DNA from: Salegentibacter agarivorans
Lineage (GTDB): Bacteria; Bacteroidota; Bacteroidia; Flavobacteriales; Flavobacteriaceae
Assembly: GCF_900113135.1 (NCBI RefSeq)
Contig: NZ_FOOH01000008.1
Coordinates: forward strand, 1-64,000
Length of the DNA stretch: 64,000 nt
Direction: 5' to 3'
In this document: piece by piece, positions 24,516 to 36,000 of the stretch
How positions within the stretch are numbered: position 1 is the first letter of the stretch
Layout of the letters: each line of letters begins with the position of its first letter
Program-made: the position numbers and the translations under genes
The notes under the pieces: model-generated
Told to the model about the DNA's origin: nothing
The model's input: the letters and a program-made list of their open reading frames with translations, nothing else
Databases searched by the model: none

Positions 24516-25769
24516 ATGAAAAACTATTTTATATTCTTTTTTGTAACAATTTTCTCGCTAAACCTGGCTGCCCAGGTTGTAGAAGAAACACTTCCGCCCA
24601 GTTATATAAGAAGCGTTCAGCTCTCAGGAAACAGTCAAAGCAATATGGGAAATCCTATTTTGCAACTTGGAGAACAGCTTTCTCTAAAGTTTGACGATAT
24701 TATTGGTGACGAAGCCGATTATTATTATACCATAGAACATTATAATTACGATTGGACGCCTAACCAACTGGCAAAATCTGAATATTTAATTGGTTTTGAT
24801 GATATTAGGATTTTTAATTATTTGAATTCTTATAATACGCTTCAGCCCTTCTCGCATTACGAGCTCAAAATTCCCAATGAAGATACCGGCGGATTTAAAT
24901 TAAGCGGAAATTATATGATAAAAATCTTTAACGGGCAGAAAGAACTGGTTTTTTCTCGAAAATTCATGGTTTACGAAAATATTGCCCGGGTTAGGTTAAA
25001 CCTTAGACGTTCCAGGGATTTGAATTTTATAGATGAAAAACAAGTGGTGAATTTCAATATAGAATCTCCAGACTTGATACTTAAAAATCCTGATAATACG
25101 GTGAATGTTCTCATTACACAAAACCACAATTTAAAGACCGCAATTAAAAATATAAAACCACAGTACACAGTGGGGAACGACCTGGTTTACCGTTACGATT
25201 CTGAAACCGCTTTTTGGGGCGGCAACGAATATATTCAGTTTGACAATAAAGAATTAAGAGCCTCTTCTGCCGATATTAGTTCAGTTTCACTTAACGAACT
25301 TTATCATCATTATCTATTTCCAGATCGCACCCGTGCCAATGAACCTTACACATACAATCCCGATATTAACGGGCAGTTTGTAATAAGAAGCCTGCCTGCA
25401 GAAAATCCTTCAATTGAAGCTGAATATGTTTGGGTTCATTTTAAACTTCAAAATTATTCTGAATTAAATGGAGGCGAAGTACATATTTACGGAGGTTTTA
25501 ATAATTTTACTTTAGATAAAAGCACCCGACTTACTTATAATGAAGGAAACGATCTTTATGAGGGAGCCAGGTTATTTAAACAAGGATTTTATAATTATAA
25601 ATATGTTTTAAAACGGCCCGACGGAACTATTGATGAAGGCTTTTTTACCGGAAATTTTGACGAAACCGAAAACTCCTACCAGGTTTTGGTTTATTACCGA
25701 AGTCCGGGCGCAAGATACGACCGTTTAATTGGGGTGGGTTCAGGAAATTCTACCACGATTACCAATTAG
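24516..25769 (+). CDS. Type IX secretion system plug protein (DUF5103 family)
   Basis: A 417-residue exported protein of the DUF5103 / T9SS plug family. In Flavobacterium johnsoniae the homologue closes the periplasmic end of the SprA outer-membrane translocon when no substrate is engaged. The signal peptide is residues 1-19 (ending NLAAQ). The N-terminal plug domain shows IRSVQLSGNSQSNMGNPILQLGEQLSLKFDD in outline, and characteristic pieces such as YYYTIEHYNYDWTPNQL, EYLIGFDD and NSYNTLQPFSHYELKIPN follow; the C-terminal half includes VWVHFKL and GFYNYKYV. The start was set at ATG 24516, 16 bases behind the -7 box. Confidence 0.88.
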   Translation: MKNYFIFFFVTIFSLNLAAQVVEETLPPSYIRSVQLSGNSQSNMGNPILQLGEQLSLKFDDIIGDEADYYYTIEHYNYDWTPNQLAKSEYLIGFDDIRIFNYLNSYNTLQPFSHYELKIPNEDTGGFKLSGNYMIKIFNGQKELVFSRKFMVYENIARVRLNLRRSRDLNFIDEKQVVNFNIESPDLILKNPDNTVNVLITQNHNLKTAIKNIKPQYTVGNDLVYRYDSETAFWGGNEYIQFDNKELRASSADISSVSLNELYHHYLFPDRTRANEPYTYNPDINGQFVIRSLPAENPSIEAEYVWVHFKLQNYSELNGGEVHIYGGFNNFTLDKSTRLTYNEGNDLYEGARLFKQGFYNYKYVLKRPDGTIDEGFFTGNFDETENSYQVLVYYRSPGARYDRLIGVGSGNSTTITN

Positions 25770-25798
25770 ATTGAGAGACTAACCAACTCGTTACAAAA

Positions 25799-26875
25799 AT
25801 GGCAGGTAGCAGATACGATTTAAAGTACAGGGGCACCAAATGTCTTAACTGTGAACATCCGCTGGATAAGAGTGATAAATATTGCCCCAACTGTGGACAA
25901 TTAAACAGCACTAAAAAGTTAAAATTCGATGATTTTTTTACAGAATTTTTCTCCGGTATTTTTGCCTACGATTCCCGTTTTCACCGCACCATACGAGTTT
26001 TATTATTTTCTCCCGGGAAAATTTCTAAAGATTATATCCAGGGAAAAAGAATGCGGTATGCAAATCCCTTTAAATTTTACTTAAGCGCTTCAATTATCTT
26101 TTTTCTGATCTGGGGCTTTGGAAATTCTTTTGATATAGAACCCATAGTAAATGATGACGAAATTGAAGAATTAGTTCAGGATAGTATTACCGGTCCAAAT
26201 ATGATTCCTACGCCCGGCGGGAAAGAAATTAATCTCGACTCCTTAATTATAAATCAACAACGCAACGCCAAAAAACCTTACCGGGAATTTTACAAACCTC
26301 ACGAGGAGCTGGATACCATGAGTTACCTAGACGCCGGGAATTTAAAATTTGATCTTTACTCAAGGTTTTATAAAGAAACAACCATTAGAAATGCCGAAAC
26401 TGCCATGGACAGTCTTTCATATCCGCAAACCAGCTATAATCACTGGCTCTATAAAAAAGCGGTAGATTGGAATACTTTAAAGGAGAATCCTGGGTTGTTT
26501 TTAAATTATTTTATCAATAAACTTCCTTTTATCATCTTTTTCTATTTGCCGGTTTTCGCACTATTTATCTGGTTATTATATATTAGACGACCTTTTAATT
26601 ATATTGAGCATTTAGTTTTTACTTTTCACGTACAAACCACCTTTTTTATACTATTAAGCCTGGCGCTATTCGTAGATTACTTATTTCCGGGCAACTGGGC
26701 ATTTATACTTTTCAACTTTATTTTTGCTTTTTATTTATATAAAGCCTTACGTGGTTTCTATTGCCAGGGGCGTGTTAAAACGATTGTAAAGTTTATGCTC
26801 TTAAACTTTATATTTTTTATTTTAGCGGGAATCGCTACAATAATTTCAATTTTAGCATCTTTTGCCATATATTAA
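25799..26875 (+). CDS. DUF3667 zinc-ribbon membrane protein
   Basis: A 358-residue protein of the DUF3667 family. Residues 15-32 form a zinc ribbon (CLNC ... CPNC, Cys15/18/29/32), followed by a conserved soluble segment (FDDFFTEFFSGIFAYDSRFHRTI, LLFSPGKISKDYIQGKRMRYANPFKFY split over residues 42-96) and about four to five membrane helices, one near 98-108 and the others between about 230 and 358. The loop between them (110-225) is charged and probably extracytoplasmic. The function is unknown. It begins 29 bases after the plug gene and precedes apaG by 3 bases. Confidence 0.88.
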   Translation: MAGSRYDLKYRGTKCLNCEHPLDKSDKYCPNCGQLNSTKKLKFDDFFTEFFSGIFAYDSRFHRTIRVLLFSPGKISKDYIQGKRMRYANPFKFYLSASIIFFLIWGFGNSFDIEPIVNDDEIEELVQDSITGPNMIPTPGGKEINLDSLIINQQRNAKKPYREFYKPHEELDTMSYLDAGNLKFDLYSRFYKETTIRNAETAMDSLSYPQTSYNHWLYKKAVDWNTLKENPGLFLNYFINKLPFIIFFYLPVFALFIWLLYIRRPFNYIEHLVFTFHVQTTFFILLSLALFVDYLFPGNWAFILFNFIFAFYLYKALRGFYCQGRVKTIVKFMLLNFIFFILAGIATIISILASFAIY

Positions 26876-26878
26876 GAT

Positions 26879-27265
26879 ATGATTCAACAAGTTACAAGAG
26901 GCATAAAAATTTCGGTCCACACCAATTTTGAAGGTACTTTTTTAAAGAACCTTGGCTCTCGTTTTGCCTTTTCTTATCATATAACTATAGAAAATCAAAG
27001 TAACGATTCAGTACAATTAACTTCGCGTTTCTGGAAAATTAAAGATGCTTTACACAATACCGAGATTGTACAGGGTGAAGGCGTTATTGGACAAAAACCG
27101 GTTTTAAAACCCGGGGAATCCCATACTTACCAGAGTGGCTGTTTGCTTAGTTCTCCTTTTGGATCTATGAGTGGTTACTATAATATGGTAAGCTTTACCT
27201 CAACCCGAAAATTCAGGGTTAAGATTCCTACTTTTAAATTAAGCGCCCCATTTGCTTTAAATTAA
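26879..27265 (+). CDS. apaG: ApaG family protein
   Basis: A 128-residue ApaG-domain protein, of normal length. The beta-sandwich signatures are FAFSYHITIENQSNDSVQLTSRFWKI, GVIGQKPVLKPGESHTYQSG and GSMSGYYNMV. ApaG in enterobacteria is linked to Mg2+/Co2+ resistance and binds nucleotides; its role in flavobacteria is not established. It starts 3 bases after the DUF3667 gene, and its stop codon overlaps that of the convergent NRDE gene by 4 bases (TTAA). Confidence 0.95.
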   Translation: MIQQVTRGIKISVHTNFEGTFLKNLGSRFAFSYHITIENQSNDSVQLTSRFWKIKDALHNTEIVQGEGVIGQKPVLKPGESHTYQSGCLLSSPFGSMSGYYNMVSFTSTRKFRVKIPTFKLSAPFALN

Positions 27266-27978
27266 ATCCCGGTAAATTCTTTATTACTTATTTTTCCCTG
27301 TTCCAGGTCTTCATATTTAAAATTCAATTTTCCCGGTAAAAATTCTATCTGGGAAATACTCTTGGTTTTCAAAAAACCTCGATCAATTATCAAATCTTTC
27401 TCTTTATCACCTTCTCCTGCAGAATGATGAAATTCCCATAGATTTTCAGCAGAAAGATTTCTTTCTTTTTGAAACTTAGAAAACCATTCTTCCCGCAGTT
27501 TTTTCATGGCTGAAGTATATAAAGGAGAAGAAGACCATATTTGTGGCTGAAGCGGCAATTCTTTAAAATGTTTCTGCGCTCCATCCCAAACAAATTCAGC
27601 AAAAAATAATTCTGAGGACCAATCGGCTATCACTACTGTGAAGGGTTCTATGTTTTTGAGATTGTAGTTTTCAATTTCGGTTTTAATATCTTCAGCAATT
27701 AGCCAGTCTTTTAATACCACGCCCCTGCTTTTTCGATAAGAATCTTCGCGTTTATGAGCTTCAAAACCGCCATTCATCAAACATAAAACCCGTTGTTTTT
27801 CACTCACACCAATCCAGCTTCCACCGGCCACGGCATCTTCAGGAAAAAGTAATAAAGTATTTTTTTCGATTTTAAAATCAGGCGGATAGGTTTCCCGCTC
27901 CGTAGCTTCGTCTCTATTAGATGTTAAGATAAATCCGTTGGAATTTTTGAAATGAGGCGTGAGACTTATGGTGCACAT
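27262..27978 (-). CDS. NRDE (TANGO2-like) family protein
   Basis: A 238-residue member of the NRDE/TANGO2 family. It begins MCTISL with the conserved Cys2, carries SNRDE at residues 19-23, and shows GGSWIGVSEKQRVLCLMNGG, which is the second family signature. The fold is related to N-terminal nucleophile amidohydrolases, but no activity is established; the mammalian homologue is associated with coenzyme A or lipid homeostasis. It is divergent from pruA and convergent with apaG, with overlapping stop codons. Confidence 0.92.
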   Translation of the reverse strand: MCTISLTPHFKNSNGFILTSNRDEATERETYPPDFKIEKNTLLLFPEDAVAGGSWIGVSEKQRVLCLMNGGFEAHKREDSYRKSRGVVLKDWLIAEDIKTEIENYNLKNIEPFTVVIADWSSELFFAEFVWDGAQKHFKELPLQPQIWSSSPLYTSAMKKLREEWFSKFQKERNLSAENLWEFHHSAGEGDKEKDLIIDRGFLKTKSISQIEFLPGKLNFKYEDLEQGKISNKEFTGI

Positions 27979-28048
27979 AAAATTATCTTAATAAAAGTAT
28001 TGAATTTACAAAAATAGTTAAGCTTTCGTGAATGCGCCTTCATAAGGA

Positions 28049-28077
28049 TTCAAAATCACCTAAATTTTTTACCTTTA
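28049..28077 (+). promoter_or_regulatory. Putative pruA promoter
   Basis: TTC (28049-28051) and TACCTTTA (28070-28077) with an 18-base spacer resemble the Bacteroidota promoter with one mismatch in each box. It lies 40 bases upstream of the pruA start. Confidence 0.45.
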
Positions 28078-28117
28078 TACTCACAATAATTAAAAACCAA
28101 AAAAACATAAAATAACT

Positions 28118-29761
28118 ATGGGAAAAGGATTTTTTCACGTTCCACAGGCGGTTAACGAGCCGGTAAAAACTTATGCTCCGGGAACCCCGGAAAGGGAAGA
28201 AGTTTTACTCACTTATAAAGATCTCTACAATTCCAATATGGAAGTACCACTTTATATTGGATCTGAAGAAATAAAGACAGGAGATACTGCAGATATTCGT
28301 CCTCCTCATGATCATAAACATAAAGTAGGAACTTACCACCGCGCCAAGAAGAAGCACGTTCAACAAGCGATAGACGAGGCTTTAAAGGCCAGAGAAAAAT
28401 GGGCAAAACTGGAATGGGAACAACGTGCTGCGATTTTCTTAAAAGCAGCCGACTTAATTGCAGGGCCTTACAGATCAAGAATTAACGCTGCCACTATGAT
28501 TGGGCAGTCAAAAAATATATACCAGGCAGAAATTGATTCAGCTTGCGAACTTTGTGATTTTTTACGTTTTAACGTAGAATATATGTCAGATATGTACAAT
28601 GAGCAACCTGAATCTTCTGACGGAAACTGGAACCGAGTAGAATATAGACCATTGGAAGGTTTTGTATACGCAATTACACCTTTCAACTTTACCGCTATTT
28701 CTGGCAACCTTCCTTCAAGTGCAGCCCTTATGGGTAATGTAGCTGTTTGGAAACCCAGTGACAGCCAGATTTTCTCTGCGCAGGTGATTATGGAAGTATT
28801 CCAGGAAGCCGGTCTACCAGATGGTGTAATTAATATGGTTATGGGAGATCCTGAAATGATCACCAATACCGTGCTTGACAGTCCTGATTTCTCCGGAATT
28901 CACTTTACAGGAAGTACAGACGTATTTAAAGGAATTTGGGGTAAAATTGGTAACAACATCAATAAATATAAAACCTACCCAAGAATTGTAGGAGAAACTG
29001 GTGGTAAAGACTTTATTGTGGTTCACCCAACTTCTAACGCAAAAGAAGTAGCTACGGCAATTTCCCGTGGTGCTTTTGAATACCAGGGACAAAAATGTAG
29101 TGCCGCTTCAAGAGTTTACCTTCCAGAAAGTCTTTGGCCAGAGATTAAAGAATTTGTGAAAACAGATTTAGAATCTTTTAAAATGGGTTCTCCAGAAGAT
29201 ATGTCTAACTTTATTAATGCAGTTATCCACGAAGGAGCATTTGATAAACTGGCAGGCTATATAGACCGCGCCAAAAAAGACAAAAACGCTGAAGTAGTAA
29301 TTGGTGGAAATTATGATAAATCTGAAGGTTATTTTATTGAACCTACCGTTATTCTCACCTCAGATCCTCATTATACTACAATGGAAACCGAATTATTTGG
29401 CCCAGTGGTAACCATCTATGTATATGATGATAAAAACTACAGTGAAGAAAAGTGGAGAGACTTACTAAAAACTGTAGATAACACCAGTATTTACGGACTT
29501 ACTGGAGCAGTTTTCTCTGGAGACCGTTATATGGCGGCAATCGCTACCGACTTACTTCAAAATGCTGCAGGTAATTTCTATATAAACGATAAACCTACCG
29601 GCGCAGTAGTTGGACAGCAACCATTTGGTGGTGCCCGCGCCAGCGGTACTAATGATAAAGCCGGTTCTAAAATGAACTTACTAAGATGGGCTTCAGTTAG
29701 GCTGATTAAAGAAACTTTTGTACCAGCAAAAGATTACAGATATCCATTTTTGGGAGAATAA
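28118..29761 (+). CDS. pruA: L-glutamate gamma-semialdehyde (1-pyrroline-5-carboxylate) dehydrogenase
   Basis: Oxidises glutamate semialdehyde to glutamate with NAD+, the second step of proline breakdown. The 547-residue protein has the aldehyde dehydrogenase fold with VYAITPFNFTAISGNLPSS, the general-base region IVGETGGKDF and the catalytic Cys327 in EYQGQKCSAASRVYLP. It is the stand-alone, eukaryote-like form, without the proline dehydrogenase domain of PutA. It is followed by a strong terminator, and a proline dehydrogenase gene is not seen nearby. Confidence 0.97.
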   Translation: MGKGFFHVPQAVNEPVKTYAPGTPEREEVLLTYKDLYNSNMEVPLYIGSEEIKTGDTADIRPPHDHKHKVGTYHRAKKKHVQQAIDEALKAREKWAKLEWEQRAAIFLKAADLIAGPYRSRINAATMIGQSKNIYQAEIDSACELCDFLRFNVEYMSDMYNEQPESSDGNWNRVEYRPLEGFVYAITPFNFTAISGNLPSSAALMGNVAVWKPSDSQIFSAQVIMEVFQEAGLPDGVINMVMGDPEMITNTVLDSPDFSGIHFTGSTDVFKGIWGKIGNNINKYKTYPRIVGETGGKDFIVVHPTSNAKEVATAISRGAFEYQGQKCSAASRVYLPESLWPEIKEFVKTDLESFKMGSPEDMSNFINAVIHEGAFDKLAGYIDRAKKDKNAEVVIGGNYDKSEGYFIEPTVILTSDPHYTTMETELFGPVVTIYVYDDKNYSEEKWRDLLKTVDNTSIYGLTGAVFSGDRYMAAIATDLLQNAAGNFYINDKPTGAVVGQQPFGGARASGTNDKAGSKMNLLRWASVRLIKETFVPAKDYRYPFLGE

Positions 29762-29780
29762 TTCTGTAAAATATAATTTC

Positions 29781-29816
29781 AAAAAGCCACAGTTTAAAAG
29801 CTGTGGCTTTTTTATT
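29781..29816 (+). terminator. Terminator of pruA
   Basis: AAAAAGCCACAG (29781-29792) pairs with CTGTGGCTTTTT (29801-29812) around an 8-base loop, followed by TTTATTT. Confidence 0.92.
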
Positions 29817-30086
29817 TAATAATTTTTGAAAGTTAATTTTGTATTTCCTCCTGCTTTAAAATCCTTACAGACTACTAATTTTCAGTACTTCATTAATTTT
29901 AGTAGGAAAAATCGTAAAATCAGTAGTTAATCGAATAAAACTTCACTTCAACGATAATCACTTAGAACGATTTTTTAAAGTAGTATTTTTAATTGTTAAT
30001 CGACTTCACCCCAGGGACTTATCGTCTCAAGCCATTTAACCTTATACCCCTACGTATTTTTTTTAATCGGCTAATCCATTACAATT
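29817..30086. other. Intergenic region upstream of the first giant gene
   Basis: There is no gene here. An imperfect hairpin with 7-bp arms CTACTAA (29872-29878) and TTAGTAG (29899-29905) is present. A -7-like TATTTTTA (29984-29991) with TTA at 29962 could drive the giant gene with a leader of about 90 bases; the evidence is weak. Confidence 0.4.
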
Positions 30087-33000
30087 ATGGGAAAAATACT
30101 ACTCCTAATATTTATAATAGTTCCTTTAGGTATTTACGGGCAGGCCTGCCCCAACTCGCTAAGTATAAGTTCTAACAACGGCAGGGAAATTTGTGCGGGA
30201 GAAGAAGTCACTTTCAGCGCCACGGCAGATACTGGCAGTAATCTTAATTATCAATGGCAAATTAACAATACGAATACTGGCCCTAATGCCGCCGAATTTA
30301 CCACCAGTACTCTTTCACATAATGACCGCATAAAAGTTATTGTGACCAGTGATGATGATACAGAATGTAACCTTACCAGTGATTATATTCAGATGACAGT
30401 AAACCCCGTTAGAGTAGGAAGCGCGGTGATTGCAGCCAATTCAGAAGAAATTTGTCCCGGTGACCTCATCAGCTTTAATATAGCATCTTCTTCAAATACA
30501 GGAACCAACCCAGATTATCAATGGCAGGTGAATGGTGAAATTCAAGGTTCAGGCAATTCTTTTTCCGGAAACTTAGTTGAAGGAGATAACGTACAGCTTT
30601 TAGTAAGTTCCAGCTTACCCTGTACAGAAGATTTTTCCAGTAATGTTATTAGTATAAGCGAAAAAGACGGTCCACCGGCAAGTATTGGAAACATCCAGGG
30701 AGAAATAAGTATTTGTCCGGGCATAAGCACCACTTATAATATTTCAGCAGTAAATTTTGCTGATTCCTATATATGGGAATTACCTGAGGGTTGGGATGGT
30801 AGCAGCACCGGCACCAGTATAGAAGTGACCACAGGAAGCCAGGGAGGAGAAATTAGTGTAAGAGCTATTAATGATTGTGGGGAAACTGAGCAGACACTTT
30901 CTGTAAATGTGGAACCGGGTGCCCCTACTCAGCCGGGAGGAATTTCCGGCAATACTGAAGTATGTCCCGGCACCCCTGAAAGTTATTCAATAAGTGAAGT
31001 TCCAAATGCAGAGTCTTACCAATGGATTGTTCCTAGCGATTGGAGCGGCAGTAGTACCACTAATACAATTGACCTAACAACCGGGAATCCAGGCAATACG
31101 ATTTTAGAAGTAATCGCTATAAATACTTGTGGAGAGAGTATTGCACGTGAGTTAAACATCACTGTGCAAGCAGATATTCCTAATACCCCTGGTAACATTT
31201 CTGGCGTGAACCAGGTTTGTCCGGGTATTATAGAAACCTATTCCATTTCTCAGGTTCCAGATGCTGAAAGTTATAATTGGACAGTACCAGCAGGTTGGAC
31301 TATAAATGGCGATGCAAATTCAAATCAAATTAGCGTAACCACCGGGAATTATGATCAAAACGGAAACATTAGCGTTACAGCTGTAAATTCCTGTGGTGAA
31401 AGCGAAGCAAATAGTCTAGCAGTAAATGTAGACTATGGAACTCCTCCCCTTCCCGGTGAAATAAGCCTGCAAATAGCAGACGGATTTGAAGTGATTTGTC
31501 CTGAAAGTTCTTTAAGTTTTTCAATTTCTGAAATGAATGAAGCTGAGTCGTACACGTGGGACCTGCCCCAGGGCTGGACTATAGTTTCAGGTCAGGGTAC
31601 ACCACAAATTCAGGTTATCAGTGGGCAATATGGAGAGAGTGGAGAAGTTAGTGTTTCAGCAACTAATAACTGCGGTACAGGTAATTTACAAACCCTGGAG
31701 GTAAATATTGATCCACCTGCCCCAGTAATTGAGAATATCCAAATAACCGGGGAAGTTGAAGTTTGCGCAGATGCAACTCAATTGGAATATAGTATTCCCC
31801 AAATTAGCTACGCTGATTCTTATGAATGGTCATTACCCTCCGGCTGGGTAATTACTTCAGGAGAAAACACCAACAGTATTATTGTTAGTGCCTCTCCAAC
31901 TTCCGGAAACATTGAAGTGTTTGCCAAAAATGAGTGCGGTGAAAGTGAGATAATTAGTCTGGCAGTAACAGCCGTAAACGATGTGCCAAATCAACCCGGA
32001 ACTATCTCTACAGATTTGGGAATAGATGCCATTTGCCCACCTCGTAATGATATCTCTTTTAGTGTTCCTAATGATTCTGAAGTTGATTATTATCGTTGGA
32101 TTTTACCTTCGGGATGGGAAATAGTAAGTGGCGAGAATACCAATGCAATTCTTGTGAATGTTACTAATAGTGCTCCTTATTCAAATGAAATAGTAAAAGT
32201 AGTGGCTGGAAATATTTGCGGTGAGAGCACTGAAAGTCAATATTCAGAAATTACGGTTTCTGATTTTGTAATAACCGATCTTGGAGAAAACCAGGATCTA
32301 TGTTCTACCACTACGGCCGTTCCAATTGATGTAACTATTGAATTTGGAGGTTTCAAAAAATTTAAACCTGCATTTTCACATAATGGAGGGGGAAGCTTTA
32401 CAGATATTCCACCTATTACAAATAATTATCCTAATAATTTTACTATCCAATATATACCAACCTCAGCCGATTTTGGTCAGGAAATAACTATCACAGTGAA
32501 TGTGCCAGAACCAGAAACCAATAAGAACGATCCCGATGCTTGTGGAGATGGTTATGCTGAAGTTACTCTCTACTTTGCACCAAACCCTACGGCCAGTTTC
32601 CTAACAGAGAATCATGATATTTGTGAAAATTCAACTACAGGTATTACACTTTCAGGTACACCCAATACTCAAGTCACCTATACTGAAAACGGAACCACAA
32701 AAACCATAGATTTAAATGAGAATGGGGAAGCCGTTTTTAATTCCGGGAATCTCACAGAATCTACCACCTATGAATTAGTAAGTACATCATACCAGGAAGA
32801 ACCCACTTGCGTTCAAACGCTTTCCGAAAGCCTTGAAATAACCGTAAATCCGGTTCCTTCAGTAGAATTAGTATATGAAGAATCTATATTCTGTGAAGAT
32901 GATGACCAGGCTAAATCAGTGACTTTTGAAAATACCATCGGAGCTTATGAAAACGGAACTTTTAGCGCTGAACCCGGGCTTCAGATTGATCCCGGCACAG

Positions 33001-36000
33001 GAACAATAAGTCCTTCCAGTAGTGAACCCGGTGATTACAATATTACTTATACAATTCCGGCAAGTTTAGGTTGTGAACAGGTATTAATTACCACTACCAT
33101 CAGCATTAAAGAAATTCCTCAAGTAGACTTTAGCTATGAGACGCCAATGTGCTCGGCCGGTGATTCAACCAAAGAAGTAACTTTAACGGGTAGCGGAAAT
33201 TACCAAAATGGTTCATTTACGGCAGAAGCAGGCTTATCTATTGATGCTAATACGGGAACTATAAATCCATCTGATAGCACGCCAGGAACTTACACGGTAA
33301 CATATACTACTCCTGCTGCCGATGGGTGTAATGAATATGAATTTACAAGTGAGGTAGTAATTACTGAAATTCCAACTCCTGAAATCACATACGATTTCAA
33401 TGAATTTTGTAAGGGTGATTCCTCAACTTTCACTCCTGCGATTACCGGAGGTGGGGCAATAACCGGAGGTGCTTTTTCTTCGACCTCAGGTTTAGCGGTT
33501 AACGCAGAAACCGGTGAAATAAATCCGGCAAACAGTGATCCAGGCACTTATACAGTGACCTATGTCTTAGAAGCTTCAGCGGGATGCGAAATGATTTCTA
33601 CAGAAACTGAGATCCTAATTACAGAATTACCAACAGCAACTTTAAATTATGCCGGGCCTTTTTGTGCTTCAAATAATACACCTCAACAAATAAATTTTTC
33701 GGAAGTGAGTGGAACTATTGCCGGCGGAACTTTTTCAGCTTCTCCTGTGGGACTTTCAATTAATGAAAATTCCGGAGACATTCTCCCCGGCTCAAGTGAT
33801 CCGGGAGATTATACAGTCACATGTATTATAGCAGCTGCGGGAGGTTGCGAAGAAGTATTTTTAACCACTAATGTAAGTATTACCGAAGTTCCTTATGCGA
33901 GTATTTCTTACAATGCACCATTTTGCAGTTCAAATAGTGAAAACTTTCCTGTTAATTTTGAAGAAACACCAGAGCTTTATAAAACCGGAACTTTTTCTGG
34001 AAGTCCCGGTTTAGTTATAGATAGTGAAGGGAATATTAATCCTGCAGCAAGCGAACCCGGCGAACATACCATAACATATACACTTCCAGAAATTGATGCC
34101 TGTACTGCTTCAGAAGTTACCACCAACATCATAATTTATGAAGCTCCGGCAATTACCTCTCAACCATTTAGTGTAGGGATTTGCTCTACAGAACCCAGTG
34201 AACTTTCTGTAGTTGCAACTGGTGATGAACTTCAATATCAATGGTTCCGGGATGGAGAAGCAGTTTCAGGAGCTACCGAAACCACTTTATCTTTTAATAA
34301 TACCACTTCCCAAAACGCCGGCGAATATTTTGTTGAAGTTAGTGGACCGGCAGGTTGTTCACCGGTTATTTCAGAAACCGTTAGCTTAAACGTAGATGAA
34401 GATATAATTATAGAAGAACCTGTGACCGAAGTGCCGATTTGCGGAGACGGTTTTTCAGAAGTTACCATGAAGTTTATTGCCCATGCTAACGGTGCACCAT
34501 TAACTTTCACCTGGTATAAAGGAAATTCCATAGTAGATGATTCCGATGAAAATATTACAATCACTACTCAACCGGCCGATGAAAACGGCAGGTATGCTGG
34601 TACATTGGAGATAATAAATGTCACTACCAATTACAATGGCGACTATTATGTGGAAGTTCAGGGGCCGGCAGAATTCACTTGTTCTACCGCAGTGACTAAT
34701 CCTTTTCAATTACGTTTAAATGAAGTACCGGAACCACCTACGGTCGCAAATTTTGAATATTGTCAATATGAAGAAGCTCCTGCTTTAAGCGTTCTGGCAG
34801 GTGAAAATCTTACCTGGTACGCCACTGAAACCGGTGATGATGCTTTTCCTGAAACTCCGGTGCCGAGTACCGATGAACCGGGAGAAACCATTTATTGGGT
34901 TACCCAAACACCAGATGTTTGCGAAAGTGAACGTATAGCAGTAAGTGTAAATATTAAAGAAAAACCTGCAGTTCCCGAAACTACAATTGTTATAGAATAT
35001 TGTGAAGGCGAGACAGCCAATCCTCTTGAAGCTGTGGTAGCGGACTCGGCTAGTTTAAATTGGTATGATGCTGAGGAAAATCTGCTTTCAGAAGCGCCCC
35101 TGCCCAATACTGAAAGTATGGGAACGTTCCAATATTACGTTTCTCAAAGTCTAAATGATTGCGAAAGCGATAAAGTTGCTATTGAAGTCCTTATTCATGA
35201 GTTACCAGAAGTTACCATAACCTCTTCTGAAAACCTGGTGTGTGCCGCATCGTTGGTAACATTAACTGCGGAGGGAGCTGATACTTACGTTTGGTACAAT
35301 GAAGCCGATGAAGAAATTGGCACTACCGCTTCCCTGGAGGTGAATCCGGAAATAACTACTACTTACAAAGTGGTTGGTACAGGGACTGGAGAATGTTCTA
35401 CAGCCGCTGAAATTACCATTGAAGTAGATCAACCCAGCGATGCCGGAACCATATCTGGAGAAACCAATGTTTGTACTGGAAATAATTCGGGAGAAATTGC
35501 ATTGTCTGGTATTAATGGTGAAGTAATTCGTTGGGAATTCACAGAAGATAATGGTGAAACCTGGGAAACCATAGATTTAGAAGAATCGGAAATTTCTACA
35601 AGCTATACTTATCAAAACCTTATCACAACCACCGGCTTTAGAGCTGCGGTACAAAATGGAGTTTGTGAAGAAACTATTTCAGAAACAATATATATACAGG
35701 TAGATGAACGTCCAATTGGCGGCGAATTAAATTTTGCAGGTTTCGACCGATTATATACCACTTGTGAAGATCCAGAATTTTTAGAAGACCTGGTTCTTTC
35801 CGGCCATACCGGGCAGGTAGTTGCCTGGAAATACCGAACTGCATCACAGGCCTCTTTTCAAACTATACCAGGGGAAAACGGCAATGTCCTTTCTTCAGCA
35901 ATTATCACCGGGTTGGTTGGTAACGAAACATTAATTTTTCAGGCTGAAATAGTAAATGGTTCCTGTACTAATCCAGTGGTAAGCAGAACGGCTATTTTAA

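Noticed and set aside
29872-29905. Hairpin with CTACTAA/TTAGTAG arms upstream of the first giant gene as a regulator binding site
   Set aside because: Seven-base arms in very AT-rich DNA are expected by chance and no second copy was seen near the other giant genes.
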